In this document: piece after piece, positions 16,741 through 26,371 of the stretch
How the letters are laid out: every line of letters begins with the position of its first letter
Position numbering within the stretch: the first letter of the stretch is position 1
Assembly (NCBI RefSeq): GCF_014163735.1
Contig: NZ_JACJDV010000025.1
Span: forward strand, 1-35,034
Source: Shewanella sp. SR44-3
GTDB taxonomy: Bacteria > Pseudomonadota > Gammaproteobacteria > Enterobacterales > Shewanellaceae
Direction of reading: 5' to 3'
Length of the DNA: 35,034 nucleotides
The notes under the pieces: generated by a model
What the model was told of the DNA's origin: nothing
Databases searched by the model: none
The model's input: only the letters and a program-made list of their open reading frames with translations
Program-made: the position numbers and the translations under genes

Positions 16741-18837
16741 GTGAATCCAATTGTAAAGAGTTTTGAGTATGGTCAACATACAGTCACCTTAGAAACAGGT
16801 GTTATTGCACGCCAAGCAGATGCAGCAGTATTAGCAAGCATGGGCGACACCACAGTATTAGTTACTGTAGTGGGTAAGAAAGTAGCGGATTTAAGCCGTG
16901 ATTTTTTCCCGCTTACTGTTAACTATCAAGAAAAAACCTACGCTGCGGGCAAAATCCCTGGTGGTTTCTTCAAGCGTGAAGGTCGTCCATCAGAAGATGA
17001 AACTCTGATTGCGCGTCTTATTGACCGTCCTATTCGTCCTTTATTCCCTAACGGTTTTAAAAACGAAGTTCAAGTTATCATCACTGTGGTTTCTGTTGAT
17101 CCACAAATCGAGCCAGACATTGTTTCGATGATAGGTACTTCAGCGGCGTTAGCTATTTCTGGTATTCCTTTCAGCGGTCCACTAGGTGCGGCGCGTGTGG
17201 GTTATATCGATGGCGAATACCTACTTAACCCAACGGTTGATCAGCTTGCAATAAGCTCGCTTAACTTAGTGGTTGCTGGTACTAAAGGTGCGGTACTTAT
17301 GGTTGAGTCTGAAGCGCAAGCGCTTGCAGAAGAAATCATGTTAGGTGCGGTAACTTATGGTCACGACCAACAGCAAGTGGTGGTTGATGCGATTGCTGAA
17401 TTTAAAGCAGAAGCAGGCAAGCCAACTTGGGATTGGACTGCACCAGTTCAAGATCAAGATTTAGTCGCTAAAATCAAAGATCTTGCTGAAGCTGGCATGA
17501 CTGAAGCTTACCAAATCGAAGTTAAGCAAGACCGTTATGTTCAAGTTGGCGTAGTGAAAGCTGCAGCCAAAGCTGCATTAGTTGCTGAAAACCCAGATGT
17601 TGATACTCGTGAAGTAGACAACTTATTGGGTAGCCTAGAGAAAAACGTAGTACGTAGCCGCATCATTGCGGGTAAGCCACGTATTGACGGCCGCGAACCA
17701 GATATGATCCGCGCGTTGAATGTACTAGCAGGCGTATTACCACGTACTCACGGTAGCTCACTGTTTACCCGTGGTGAAACTCAGGCATTAGTGACGTGTA
17801 CACTAGGCACTGAACGTGATGCACAGAAGATTGACAGCATCATGGGCGAGCGCACAAATCGCTTTATGTTGCACTATAACTTCCCTCCATATTCTGTTGG
17901 TGAAACAGGCATGGTAGGTTCACCTAAGCGCCGCGAAATCGGTCATGGTAAGTTAGCCTGGCGCGGTATGAATGCCGTTATGCCTACTGCTGAAGAGTTT
18001 CCATACAGCATCCGTGTTGTTTCAGAAATCACAGAATCTAACGGTTCAAGCTCTATGGCTTCGGTATGTGGTACTTCATTAGCATTAATGGATGCAGGTG
18101 TACCTATCAAGTCTTCGGTTGCTGGTATTGCCATGGGTCTAGTTAAAGAAGGTGACGATTTCGTTGTTCTTTCTGACATCCTAGGCGACGAAGATCATTT
18201 AGGTGACATGGACTTTAAGGTTGCTGGTACTCGTGATGGTATTACTGCATTGCAGATGGATATCAAAATCGAAGGTATCACTAAAGAAATCATGGATATC
18301 GCACTGCAACAAGCTTACGGCGCACGTGTTCATATCCTAAACGTGATGGACCAAGCAATTGGTACACATCGTGGTGATATCTCTGCACATGCTCCACGTA
18401 TCACCACAATCAAGATCAATCCAGAAAAAATCCGTGATGTTATTGGTAAAGGTGGTGCGGTCATTCGTGCTCTTACCGAAGAAACGGGCACTACGATTGA
18501 ACTTGATGATAACGGTACTGTGAAGATTGCTTCTTCAAACGGTGAAGCAACCAAAGAAGCTATCCGTCGTATCGAAGAAATTACCGCTGAAGTGGAAGTG
18601 GGTCGTGTTTACAACGGTAAAGTTATCCGTATCGTAGATTTCGGTGCCTTCATTAACATTCTTCCTGGCAAAGATGGTTTAGTCCACATTTCTCAGATCA
18701 GTGATGAGCGCGTTGCTAACGTGTCTGATCACCTTGAAATGAACCAAGACGTTAAAGTTAAGGTGATGGAAGTGGATCGTCAAGGTCGCGTAAGATTGTC
18801 TATCAAAGAAGCTCAAGAGAAAGTTGCTGCTGAATAA
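16741..18837 (+). CDS. pnp: Polyribonucleotide nucleotidyltransferase (PNPase)
   Basis: Phosphorolytic 3'-5' exoribonuclease of the RNA degradosome. It has 698 residues. Order: first RNase PH domain, helical linker, second RNase PH domain with [19 protein letters not shown] and the acidic [21 protein letters not shown] domain with IGKGGAVIR, and S1 domain ending in RLSIKEA. The start is the GTG at 16741, which reads [12 protein letters not shown] and has AAGGA 9 nt upstream. An ATG at 16732 directly abuts that AAGGA and is not favoured. nlpI follows, as in E. coli, after a terminator. Confidence 0.97.
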   Translation: MNPIVKSFEYGQHTVTLETGVIARQADAAVLASMGDTTVLVTVVGKKVADLSRDFFPLTVNYQEKTYAAGKIPGGFFKREGRPSEDETLIARLIDRPIRPLFPNGFKNEVQVIITVVSVDPQIEPDIVSMIGTSAALAISGIPFSGPLGAARVGYIDGEYLLNPTVDQLAISSLNLVVAGTKGAVLMVESEAQALAEEIMLGAVTYGHDQQQVVVDAIAEFKAEAGKPTWDWTAPVQDQDLVAKIKDLAEAGMTEAYQIEVKQDRYVQVGVVKAAAKAALVAENPDVDTREVDNLLGSLEKNVVRSRIIAGKPRIDGREPDMIRALNVLAGVLPRTHGSSLFTRGETQALVTCTLGTERDAQKIDSIMGERTNRFMLHYNFPPYSVGETGMVGSPKRREIGHGKLAWRGMNAVMPTAEEFPYSIRVVSEITESNGSSSMASVCGTSLALMDAGVPIKSSVAGIAMGLVKEGDDFVVLSDILGDEDHLGDMDFKVAGTRDGITALQMDIKIEGITKEIMDIALQQAYGARVHILNVMDQAIGTHRGDISAHAPRITTIKINPEKIRDVIGKGGAVIRALTEETGTTIELDDNGTVKIASSNGEATKEAIRRIEEITAEVEVGRVYNGKVIRIVDFGAFINILPGKDGLVHISQISDERVANVSDHLEMNQDVKVKVMEVDRQGRVRLSIKEAQEKVAAE

Positions 18838-18854
18838 GTGCAATTGACACTGAT

Positions 18855-18885
18855 AAAAAAGGAGATCATTTGATCTCCTTTTTTT
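18855..18885 (+). terminator. Rho-independent terminator after pnp
   Basis: Stem GGAGATC/GATCTCC extended by AAAAAA/TTTTTT, with a tight loop and a run of seven T, 17 bp after the pnp stop. Confidence 0.85.
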
Positions 18886-18987
18886 ATGGTCAAAAGAATC
18901 AAAAATATAATCGTCTACGCCATGGTTCTTATTTGTTTAGATTGCTATGATATTGAATATTAATAAATCCTCAAAAAGGTAGGGCTG

Positions 18988-19884
18988 ATGGAAGCTTTTT
19001 TTCGTGTCAAATTAAGTGCGCTTTTCATCGCGACGTCAGTATTACTGTCAGCTTGTGTGTCAACAGACTCATCGAACTCCATTGAAGATGCCGTTGATGG
19101 TAAAGTCATGGTCGCGCCTTTGGTGCCAGATTATAAACTTGAAGTGACCTTGGCTAAGTTAAATGAAATCCTCGGTACTATGGAGCTTACTCGCGAGCAA
19201 AGAGCGCGTTTTCATTACGATCGCGGCGTTATTTACGACAGTGTGGGTTTAAGGTTATTAGCCCGTATTGATTTCCACCAAGCGCTAAAGTTGCAGCCTG
19301 ATCTGGCAGATGCTTACAATTTTATTGGTATTTACTATACCCAAGAAGGTGAGTTTGAAAGTGCATACGAGGCATTCGATGGGGTATTAGAGCTGGCACC
19401 TGATTATGATTATGCGTTCTTAAATCGCGGTATCGCCCTGTATTACGGTGAGCGCAATGAGTTAGCCGTTCAAGACATGCAGGCATTTTATGATAGAGAT
19501 CCCACCGATGGCTATCGTGTATTGTGGCTGTACTTAATTGCTGATGCTGTTGAGAAAGAACAAGCCATTGCAGAGCTTCAAAATCACAGACAGCAGCTTA
19601 ATGATTCTGCCTGGTCTAGCGTACTGGTGGATTACTATTTAGGTAAACTCACTAAAGAGCAAGTATTTCAAGCGGCAAAAGTGGATTTAACTAAACCTAG
19701 AGAATATGCCGAGCGTCTATGTGAAGCTTATTTCTATCTAGCCAAGCGCGCCGCGATGAATAAAGAGTACCAGCAAGCAGCTAATTATTACCGTTTGACC
19801 TTGGCGACTAATATTTATGATTTTGTGGAACACAGATACGCACGTATCGAACTGGCTAAAATGAAAGAGCACATCATTCAATAG
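18988..19884 (+). CDS. nlpI: Lipoprotein NlpI (TPR protein)
   Basis: Outer-membrane lipoprotein that serves as an adaptor for peptidoglycan hydrolases and, in E. coli, delivers MepS to the Prc protease. It has 298 residues (E. coli 294). The signal peptide ends in the lipobox LLSAC, with lipidated Cys23. Several tetratricopeptide repeats follow, for example ARIDFHQALKLQPDLADAYN and AFDGVLELAPDYDYAFLNRG. A good AAGGT lies ahead of the ATG. Placement after pnp is conserved in gammaproteobacteria. Confidence 0.95.
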   Translation: MEAFFRVKLSALFIATSVLLSACVSTDSSNSIEDAVDGKVMVAPLVPDYKLEVTLAKLNEILGTMELTREQRARFHYDRGVIYDSVGLRLLARIDFHQALKLQPDLADAYNFIGIYYTQEGEFESAYEAFDGVLELAPDYDYAFLNRGIALYYGERNELAVQDMQAFYDRDPTDGYRVLWLYLIADAVEKEQAIAELQNHRQQLNDSAWSSVLVDYYLGKLTKEQVFQAAKVDLTKPREYAERLCEAYFYLAKRAAMNKEYQQAANYYRLTLATNIYDFVEHRYARIELAKMKEHIIQ

Positions 19885-19910
19885 GTCATATAAGTTGAAT
19901 CAGTCACCTA

Positions 19911-19935
19911 AAAGCCACAGTTTGTGGCTTTTTTT
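19911..19935 (+). terminator. Rho-independent terminator after nlpI
   Basis: Stem AAAGCCACA/TGTGGCTTT (9 bp), loop GTT, with a run of seven T. Confidence 0.85.
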
Positions 19936-20041
19936 ATGGGCAAGAGGTTAGCTTTTGCTAAGGCTCTGCCTTTGTGTAGCCATTGGCGGTTATTAACGCT
20001 ATAATTTGCGCCATTTTTAGCGGCAAAAGTCCAAGGTCATC

Positions 20042-21625
20042 ATGTTAGGTATTAACGCAGAGGTAGATATACGTCGTACCTTCGCTATCATTTCGCACCC
20101 TGATGCGGGTAAGACAACAATTACAGAAAAAGTATTGTTATTCGGTCAAGCTATTCAAGTTGCAGGAACGGTGAAAGGTCGTGGCTCTAAGCAACACGCA
20201 AAATCTGACTGGATGGAAATGGAGAAGGACCGTGGTATTTCTATTACTACCTCGGTAATGCAATTTCCTTATTCTGATAGCCTAATTAATTTACTCGATA
20301 CTCCTGGTCACGAAGATTTCTCTGAAGATACTTATCGTACTTTGACTGCGGTTGACTCTTGTTTGATGGTGATTGACGCTGCTAAAGGTGTTGAAGATCG
20401 TACCCGTAAGCTGATGGAAGTGACCCGTCTTAGGGATACGCCGATCATCACCTTTATGAATAAGTGCGATCGTGATATTCGCGATCCCATGGAAGTCATG
20501 GATGAAGTGGAAAATGAACTTAAAATAGCCTGTGCGCCGATCACTTGGCCGATTGGCTGTGGTAAGTCGTTTAAAGGGGTTTATCACCTTCACCGTCAAG
20601 AGGCGATTTTGTATCAGTCAGGTCTTGGGCACATGATCCAAGAAGTGCGAATCGTTAAAGGTTTAGATAATCCTGAATTAGACGCAGCCATTGGCAGTGA
20701 GTTAGCAGAACAATTGCGAGAAGAGCTTGAATTAGTGATTGGGGCATCCCATGAGTTTGATTTAGACGCCTTCTTAAAAGGTGAACTTTCACCTGTGTAT
20801 TTTGGTACTGCGTTAGGCAACTTTGGCGTAGATCACATGCTTGATGGTTTAGTGCAGTGGGCCCCTAAGCCACAGCCTCGTGAAACAGAAGTTCGTCAAG
20901 TCACTGCTCAAGATAGCAATTTTTCAGGTTTTATCTTCAAAATCCAAGCTAACATGGATCCAAAACACAGAGACCGTGTGGCTTTTATGCGTGTGGTTTC
21001 AGGTAAATACGAAAAAGGCATGAAGATGCACCATGTTCGCGTGGGTAAAGATGTGCGTATCTCTGATGCATTGACATTTGTGGCCGGTGATAGGGAGCAA
21101 GTTGAAGAAGCCTATCCAGGTGACATCATAGGCTTACATAACCATGGCACTATTCAAATTGGCGATACCTTTACCCAAGGTGAGAAATTTAAGTTCACAG
21201 GTATTCCAAACTTTGCCCCTGAAATGTTCCGCCGCATTCGCTTAAAAGATCCGTTAAAGCAAAAGCAACTGTTAAAAGGCTTAGTGCAATTATCTGAAGA
21301 AGGTGCAGTGCAAGTGTTCAGGCCACTAGATAATAACGATCTGATTGTTGGCGCTGTAGGTGTGCTGCAGTTTGAAGTGGTTGTTGGCCGTCTAAAAAGC
21401 GAATATAACGTTGAAGCCATTTATGAAGCCATTAGTGTGTCAACCGCACGCTGGGTTTACTGTAAAGATGAGCGTAAGCTAGAAGAATTCCGTAGAAAGT
21501 GCAGTGTTAACTTAGCCTTAGATGGTGGTAATAACCTGACTTATATCGCCCCCACCATGGTGAATTTAAACCTTTCTATGGAAAGGTACCCTGATGTCGC
21601 ATTTGCTAAAACTCGGGAAAACTAA
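20042..21625 (+). CDS. prfC: Peptide chain release factor 3
   Basis: GTPase that removes RF1/RF2 from the ribosome after termination. It has 527 residues, as usual. GTP-binding motifs: [13 protein letters not shown] (G1), the [16 protein letters not shown] region (G3) and NKCDRD (G4, where NKLDRD is the common form; the Asn, Lys and Asp that bind guanine are kept). The switch region [21 protein letters not shown] is typical. AAGG is placed 5 nt before the ATG. A -10-like TATAAT at 20000-20005 has no clear -35. It is followed by a terminator and a yjjV-like gene, which is part of the E. coli order prfC...yjjV...deo. Confidence 0.97.
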   Translation: MLGINAEVDIRRTFAIISHPDAGKTTITEKVLLFGQAIQVAGTVKGRGSKQHAKSDWMEMEKDRGISITTSVMQFPYSDSLINLLDTPGHEDFSEDTYRTLTAVDSCLMVIDAAKGVEDRTRKLMEVTRLRDTPIITFMNKCDRDIRDPMEVMDEVENELKIACAPITWPIGCGKSFKGVYHLHRQEAILYQSGLGHMIQEVRIVKGLDNPELDAAIGSELAEQLREELELVIGASHEFDLDAFLKGELSPVYFGTALGNFGVDHMLDGLVQWAPKPQPRETEVRQVTAQDSNFSGFIFKIQANMDPKHRDRVAFMRVVSGKYEKGMKMHHVRVGKDVRISDALTFVAGDREQVEEAYPGDIIGLHNHGTIQIGDTFTQGEKFKFTGIPNFAPEMFRRIRLKDPLKQKQLLKGLVQLSEEGAVQVFRPLDNNDLIVGAVGVLQFEVVVGRLKSEYNVEAIYEAISVSTARWVYCKDERKLEEFRRKCSVNLALDGGNNLTYIAPTMVNLNLSMERYPDVAFAKTREN

Positions 21626-21657
21626 TTCAATATGCTCGTTTTTTAGCTTTTATCCAT

Positions 21658-21684
21658 AAAAAAGACGGTTAACCGTCTTTTTTT
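21658..21684 (+). terminator. Rho-independent terminator after prfC
   Basis: Stem AAAAGACGG/CCGTCTTTT with loop TTAA and a long T run, 35 bp after the prfC stop and 36 bp before the TatD-family gene. Confidence 0.8.
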
Positions 21685-21719
21685 ATATCTATAAATTCAT
21701 CTTGTGGAGAAACTGACCA

Positions 21720-22487
21720 ATGATTGACTCCCACGCTCATCTTGATTTTGATGATTTTGACCTTGATAGAGCACAGTTGTTTACCGCAATGGCGCAGCAA
21801 GGGATTAGCAGCGCTATTTTACCTGGCGTGTCAGCTGCGCATTGGTCAAAACAGCTGGAAGTTGCCGCTGAATTTGATTGTTACTATGCCCTTGGGATCC
21901 ACCCTTGGTTTTGTCCTGAAAATATTGACACTGAACTTGAAGCGCTGGCTCAATTAATTGAACTGCAACGCAGCGATAATAAATTAGTGGCATTGGGAGA
22001 ATGTGGGTTAGATAAACGACATAATGTTAGTGACTTTAGTACACAATTAAGTTTGCTAGAGCGACAATTGCAGCTGGCTATTCACTATCAATTGCCGGTT
22101 ATTTTGCATTCTGTTCGTGCTCATAATGAGTTGCTTGGCTTACTGAAACGTTACCCAAATGTTAAGGGGGGAGTGCTCCATGGCTTTTATGGTGGTAGCG
22201 AGCTTGCTAAGGCTTATTTAGCATTGGGTTATAAATTAGGCATCGGCGGCCTCATCATGGATCCCAAAGCGAAGAAGTTACGTGAAACTGTGAGTCAGTT
22301 ATCAATTGAATCTTTCATAGTTGAAACTGATTCACCGGATATGAGCCCAATTACTAGCCAAAACAGGCGAAATTCACCGTTGAATTTACCCAGTTTTGTG
22401 GCCGAAATCGCGTTTTTGAAGAATAAATCAACTGTTTCTATATTAGAACAGCTTGATGCAAATGTTTCGCAACTATTTGAGCTTTAG
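21720..22487 (+). CDS. TatD family metal-dependent hydrolase, YjjV type
   Basis: Predicted cytoplasmic metal-dependent phosphoesterase or nuclease with a TIM-barrel fold, 255 residues. Metal ligands follow the family: His5 and His7 (SHAHLD), Glu in GECGLD, His in ILHSVRAH, His in HGFYGG and Asp in ETDSPDM. Its place between prfC and the deo region matches E. coli yjjV rather than tatD. TatD proteins have reported DNase and D-aminoacyl-tRNA deacylase-like activities; the substrate here is unknown. GGAG lies 9 nt before the ATG. Confidence 0.9.
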   Translation: MIDSHAHLDFDDFDLDRAQLFTAMAQQGISSAILPGVSAAHWSKQLEVAAEFDCYYALGIHPWFCPENIDTELEALAQLIELQRSDNKLVALGECGLDKRHNVSDFSTQLSLLERQLQLAIHYQLPVILHSVRAHNELLGLLKRYPNVKGGVLHGFYGGSELAKAYLALGYKLGIGGLIMDPKAKKLRETVSQLSIESFIVETDSPDMSPITSQNRRNSPLNLPSFVAEIAFLKNKSTVSILEQLDANVSQLFEL

Positions 22488-22555
22488 CTGTTTTTATGTG
22501 GATTAGCTTGATTTTTTGCTGTTTTATTCCATAAGGGGTTGAAATTTAGCTTTAA

Positions 22556-22600
22556 AAATTTGATCTAAACAACGATTTTCATTTCATGCTCAGTTATAAT
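22556..22600 (+). promoter_or_regulatory. Predicted CRP-dependent promoter of nupC
   Basis: AAATTTGATCTA at 22556-22567 matches 11 of 12 bases of the left half of the consensus CRP site; the right half is weaker. The site is centred at 22566.5. A consensus -10 TATAAT lies at 22595-22600 with no good -35. Transcription from about 22607 would put the CRP site near -41, the class II position. Catabolite control of a nucleoside transporter fits known biology. Confidence 0.45.
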
Positions 22601-22624
22601 CATCAACGGAAAAGGTGAGTTAAC

Positions 22625-22643
22625 AACATTTAATAAAAATGTT
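22625..22643 (+). promoter_or_regulatory. Inverted repeat just before the nupC ribosome-binding site
   Basis: Perfect arms AACATTT-AATAA-AAATGTT. They lie downstream of the predicted transcription start and end about 4 nt before the Shine-Dalgarno sequence. It could be a repressor operator or an RNA hairpin affecting translation. No specific regulator can be named. Confidence 0.4.
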
Positions 22644-22663
22644 AACAAAAAGGGTGATGATTT

Positions 22664-23926
22664 ATGGAAATAGTAATGAGTTTAGTAGGGGTGGTAACCC
22701 TGCTTACGATAGGTTTCCTCCTATCGAATAATAGAAAAGCGATCAATGTTCGCACTGTGGGTGGCGCATTAGCTATTCAAGCTGCATTTGGTGGTTTTGT
22801 TTTATACGTGCCAGTAGGTAAAGATATTCTGAAGGGTGCTTCAGATGCCGTATCTAGCGTTATTGGCTATGCGCAAAATGGTATTAGTTTCTTATTCGGC
22901 GATTTAGCTAACTTTAAAGTTGGTTTCATCTTCGCAATTAACGTATTGCCAATTATCATTTTCTTCTCTTCTTTAATTGCCGTGCTTTACTATCTAGGCA
23001 TCATGCAGTGGGTTATCCGTATTATCGGTGGCGCACTACAGAAAGCACTAGGTACAAGCCGTACTGAGTCAATGTCAGCAACTGCTAACATCTTCGTTGG
23101 TCAAACTGAAGCGCCACTTGTGGTTCGTCCGTTTATCCCAACTATGACTCAATCTGAATTATTCGCCATCATGGTGGGTGGTTTAGCGTCTATTGCAGGT
23201 TCTGTTCTTGCAGGTTACGCGCAGATGGGTGTACCTATCGAATACTTAGTTGCCGCATCATTCATGGCAGCACCAGGTGGTCTATTAATGGCTAAACTGA
23301 TGCACCCTGAAACAGAAGCTGCTAAGAACGATATGGATGAATTACCAGAAGATCCAGACAAGCCTGCTAACGTATTAGACGCAGCTGCTGCTGGTGCTTC
23401 TTCAGGTATGAACCTAGCACTTAACGTTGGCGCTATGCTTATCGCATTCGTTGGCTTAATCGCTATGATCAACGGCATCATAGGTGGTGTTACTGGTTGG
23501 TTCGGCTTAGAAGGTATTACCTTAGAACTTATCCTAGGTTACATCTTCATGCCTTTAGCATTCTTAATCGGTGTACCTTGGAACGAAGCGCTTGTTGCAG
23601 GTTCTTTCATTGGTCAAAAGATTGTTGTAAACGAATTCGTTGCTTACCTTAACTTTGCTCCTTACTTACTTGATGCGTCTGCAGAAGGTTTCAAAGTAGT
23701 TGCTGAGACTGGCATGATGATGTCTGATAGAACTAAAGCTATCATTTCGTTTGCACTATGTGGATTCGCTAACCTTTCTTCTATCGCGATTCTACTAGGT
23801 GGTTTAGGTGCTATGGCGCCAAACCGTCGTCATGACTTAGCTAACTTAGGTATCCGTGCGGTTATCGCTGGTTCTTTAGCTAACTTAATGAGCGCAACAC
23901 TTGCTGGTTTATTCTTAGCTATCTAA
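22664..23926 (+). CDS. nupC: NupC family nucleoside transporter (CNT)
   Basis: Concentrative, ion-coupled nucleoside importer of the inner membrane, 420 residues. Family marks are [48 protein letters not shown], the [17 protein letters not shown] region and [13 protein letters not shown]. The substrate range (pyrimidine or wider) cannot be read off. The ATG at 22664 has AAGGG upstream; an ATG at 22676 is possible. It sits before the Tsx-like channel and the deo genes, so it very likely feeds them. It has its own promoter and terminator. Shewanella has several nupC paralogs, so the symbol marks the family. Confidence 0.92.
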   Translation: MEIVMSLVGVVTLLTIGFLLSNNRKAINVRTVGGALAIQAAFGGFVLYVPVGKDILKGASDAVSSVIGYAQNGISFLFGDLANFKVGFIFAINVLPIIIFFSSLIAVLYYLGIMQWVIRIIGGALQKALGTSRTESMSATANIFVGQTEAPLVVRPFIPTMTQSELFAIMVGGLASIAGSVLAGYAQMGVPIEYLVAASFMAAPGGLLMAKLMHPETEAAKNDMDELPEDPDKPANVLDAAAAGASSGMNLALNVGAMLIAFVGLIAMINGIIGGVTGWFGLEGITLELILGYIFMPLAFLIGVPWNEALVAGSFIGQKIVVNEFVAYLNFAPYLLDASAEGFKVVAETGMMMSDRTKAIISFALCGFANLSSIAILLGGLGAMAPNRRHDLANLGIRAVIAGSLANLMSATLAGLFLAI

Positions 23927-23933
23927 GTGTGAT

Positions 23934-23961
23934 TGGGCCCTTAACTGGGCCCAGTTTTTTT
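23934..23961 (+). terminator. Rho-independent terminator after nupC
   Basis: Stem TGGGCCC/GGGCCCA with a TTAACT loop, then a run of seven T. Confidence 0.8.
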
Positions 23962-24109
23962 GATTTAAGCTGTGATAAAGACAGTGTTATCCACCATTTT
24001 CCGATTACAACGCTATTAGTTTGCCTCCATTAACACTCAGAGCCGATACCTAAAATGGCCAGTTTTTGAGGTGAAACTAAGTTTGTTAGCAAGACGTAGA
24101 TAAAAAAGT

Positions 24110-24191
24110 CGCGATATTGTTCACATAATAGAACTTGGTGTTTGTATTTTGTACGGTTCAAGATTGAACTTTACGTCAATCACGTTAAAAT
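24110..24191 (+). promoter_or_regulatory. Regulatory region of the Tsx-like gene with CRP-like site
   Basis: CGCGA-N6-TCACA (24110-24125) has a perfect right CRP half and a partial left half. A TATTTT at 24145 would place it near -40. A better core promoter is TTGAAC (24164-24169), 16 bp, TAAAAT (24186-24191), which would place the site near -80. The rest of the 290 bp gap shows nothing clear. Confidence 0.35.
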
Positions 24192-24251
24192 ATAGACGCA
24201 CAATAAAAACGCTGTCCTCGATGACAGTAAAACCTAAAAATGGGGTTGATG

Positions 24252-25100
24252 ATGAAAAATATTAAAATGTTAGCACTAGCTACCGCAACAGTAGCTGCAA
24301 TATCTGGCAACGCTTTCGCTGCTGACCGTGGTTCTGATATCCACGCTGGCAATTACAAGTGGATGCAATTCAATGCAATGTATTCTATCGGTGAAAAACC
24401 GAATAATATCACTACTGGTGATAGACATGATTACCTTGAGATGGAATTCGGTGGTCGTGCTGGTGTTGTGGACTTATATGGTTATGTTGACATATTTAAC
24501 CTCGCTAACCGCGATTCAAGCGGCACAGATAAAGGTCCAGGTACCAGCAAATTATTCATGAAATTTGCACCGCGTTTCTCTATCGATGCAATCACGGGTA
24601 AAGATCTTTCTATTGGCCCAATTAAAGAAGTTTATTTCTCAACTCTTTATAATTGGAATGGTTCAAACCTTGATTCAAATAGTGTTAACAACTCTTTTTG
24701 GGGTGTTGGTGCTGACGTTGAAGTACCTTGGTTAGGTAAGACTGGTATGAACTTATACGGTTTATACGATCTTAACGCTAAAGATTGGGATGGTTATCAA
24801 TTCTCAATGAACTGGTTCAAGCCATTCTATTTCCTAGATAATGGTAGCTTCTTTGCATATCAAGGTTACATCGATTATCAATTTGATGTTGCTAAAGTGC
24901 AAGTTTTCCCAGGCCAAGCAGGCAAGATAAAGTCTTCAAACGGTGGTGCTATGTTTAATGGTATCTACTGGCATTCAGATCGCTTTGCTCTTGGTTATGG
25001 CTTGAAAACATACAAAGAAGTTTATGCGTTAGCTGATGATGGTATTGTGGGTGAAACCTCAGGTTTTTCTCATTACTTAGCTGCCACGTATAAGTTTTAA
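24252..25100 (+). CDS. Nucleoside-specific channel-forming outer-membrane protein (Tsx/OmpK family)
   Basis: Outer-membrane beta-barrel for nucleoside uptake. It has 282 residues from the ATG at 24252, which has GGGG 6 nt ahead; ATGs at 24240 and 24249 are in frame but fit worse. The signal peptide ends in NAFA-ADRG. The mature N-terminus contains the Tsx-like YKWMQFNAMYSIGEKP, and the protein alternates polar and aromatic strands, for example DLYGYVDIFNL, and ends in YLAATYKF with a C-terminal Phe as expected for barrel assembly. Location between nupC and deoC supports nucleoside import. It is similar to E. coli Tsx in type but not close enough to take the symbol. Confidence 0.9.
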   Translation: MKNIKMLALATATVAAISGNAFAADRGSDIHAGNYKWMQFNAMYSIGEKPNNITTGDRHDYLEMEFGGRAGVVDLYGYVDIFNLANRDSSGTDKGPGTSKLFMKFAPRFSIDAITGKDLSIGPIKEVYFSTLYNWNGSNLDSNSVNNSFWGVGADVEVPWLGKTGMNLYGLYDLNAKDWDGYQFSMNWFKPFYFLDNGSFFAYQGYIDYQFDVAKVQVFPGQAGKIKSSNGGAMFNGIYWHSDRFALGYGLKTYKEVYALADDGIVGETSGFSHYLAATYKF

Positions 25101-25101
25101 T

Positions 25102-25145
25102 CAAATTGGAGCCGCCTGATGGCGGCTCCAAATTTGTAGTTTTTT
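25102..25145 (+). terminator. Rho-independent terminator after the Tsx-like gene
   Basis: Stem TTGGAGCCGCC/GGCGGCTCCAA (11 bp) with loop TGAT; outer AAATT pairs extend it past one extra base. A T run lies at 25140-25145. Confidence 0.8.
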
Positions 25146-25475
25146 AATTCTTACTTTAATCGTTTTAATCTCATTGAGACGATTTAATTAAGTGTTAATG
25201 ACCGAGTGGTAGCTTGGTTAATCGTTAAATTTTTGCGCGCTAAAAAGGAATTTTCGCGGAAAAGACTGGCAACTCGCTTTGTCACTCTTATCCGGTCTTC
25301 AAGGATTCACGTCGTGGTACTCGTTATCAAGGTTGAATACTTAATGTTAGTTGTACCTGAATAGGTATGATTGATGATGCTGAAGGCCCGGCCAAATAAT
25401 AATCACAATAAGCCAGCTCATAGCCTTTACCTACACTAAATTTTTTACGTCTATATTTTCGTTTGGAGAGCAATT
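25146..25475 (+). promoter_or_regulatory. Long upstream region of the deo operon with palindromes
   Basis: No gene here. Two similar palindromes lie side by side: TTTTTGCGCGCTAAAAA (25230-25246) and TTTTCGCGGAAAA (25251-25263). A looser stem follows, AAGACTGG/CCGGTCTT (about 25262-25299). These could be operators for a nucleoside-responsive repressor and a leader hairpin. I found no E. coli-type DeoR operator and no convincing -10/-35 pair, so the promoter is not placed. Confidence 0.4.
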
Positions 25476-26249
25476 ATGAGTGATTTAAAAAAAGCGGCCC
25501 AACTTGGCATTCAGTTAATGGATTTAACGACTTTAAATGATGATGACACAGATCAAAAAGTCATCGATTTATGCCACAAGGCAGTGACGCCTGCTGGCCA
25601 CACTGCGGCTATTTGTATCTATCCTCGTTTTATTCCTATTGCGCGCAAGACCTTAAATGAGCTTGACGCTGAAGACATCAAAATTGCTACAGTGACTAAC
25701 TTCCCCCACGGTAACGATGATATTGCTATTGCAGTATTAGAAACCCGTGCAGCGGTTGCCTATGGCGCAGATGAAGTGGATGTGGTTTTCCCTTACCGCG
25801 CACTGATGGCTGGTAATGAAACTGTCGGTTTTGAGCTGGTAAAAGCCTGTAAAGAAGCTTGTGGCGATGAAGCAATACTCAAAGTGATTATTGAATCTGG
25901 CGAGCTTAAAGACCCTGCGCTTATCCGTAAAGCATCAGAGCTTTCAATTGATGCGGGCGCTGATTTCATCAAAACGTCTACTGGTAAAGTGCCCGTTAAT
26001 GCAACCTTAGAAGCTGCTGAAATCATGATGACTGTTATCAGTGAAAAGAACCCTAAAGTGGGCTTTAAGCCTGCGGGCGGCGTTCGTGATGCCGCGCAAA
26101 CGGCTGAGTTCTTAGCTGTGGCTGAGCGTATCTTAGGTGCAGGTTGGGCAACCCCAAGCACATTCCGTTTTGGTGCATCTAGCTTATTAAACAGCTTATT
26201 GCACACCTTAGAATTGGCTGATGTTCCAAAGCCAAACCAAGGCTATTAA
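25476..26249 (+). CDS. deoC: Deoxyribose-phosphate aldolase
   Basis: Splits 2-deoxyribose-5-phosphate into glyceraldehyde-3-phosphate and acetaldehyde, the last step of deoxynucleoside breakdown. It has 257 residues (E. coli 259). Active-site residues are visible: Asp102 in DEVDVVFPY, the Schiff-base Lys166 in [10 protein letters not shown] and Lys198 in [15 protein letters not shown] precedes the ATG. It is the first gene of deoC-deoA-deoB-deoD, in the same order as E. coli. Confidence 0.98.
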   Translation: MSDLKKAAQLGIQLMDLTTLNDDDTDQKVIDLCHKAVTPAGHTAAICIYPRFIPIARKTLNELDAEDIKIATVTNFPHGNDDIAIAVLETRAAVAYGADEVDVVFPYRALMAGNETVGFELVKACKEACGDEAILKVIIESGELKDPALIRKASELSIDAGADFIKTSTGKVPVNATLEAAEIMMTVISEKNPKVGFKPAGGVRDAAQTAEFLAVAERILGAGWATPSTFRFGASSLLNSLLHTLELADVPKPNQGY

Positions 26250-26329
26250 TTTCATTTCGATTAGTTTGAATAGATCCTACTTTTTAGAGCATCAATGGCA
26301 ATGTGCTATTGGTGCGCCACAGTAATGAT

Positions 26330-26354
26330 GGCAATTCTGGATAGGTGAATTGCC
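26330..26354 (+). promoter_or_regulatory. Intra-operon hairpin before deoA
   Basis: GGCAATTC-N9-GAATTGCC, a perfect 8 bp stem ending 4 nt before the AGGAGG of deoA, in the 122 nt deoC-deoA gap. It has no T run. It may tune deoA translation or mark mRNA processing. Confidence 0.4.
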
Positions 26355-26371
26355 TTCTAGGAGGCGGTAGT

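Noticed and set aside
20447..20475. Unusual G4 motif NKCD in prfC as a sign of lost function
   Set aside because: Asn, Lys and Asp that contact guanine are kept; the third position varies among GTPases, and the rest of the protein is intact.
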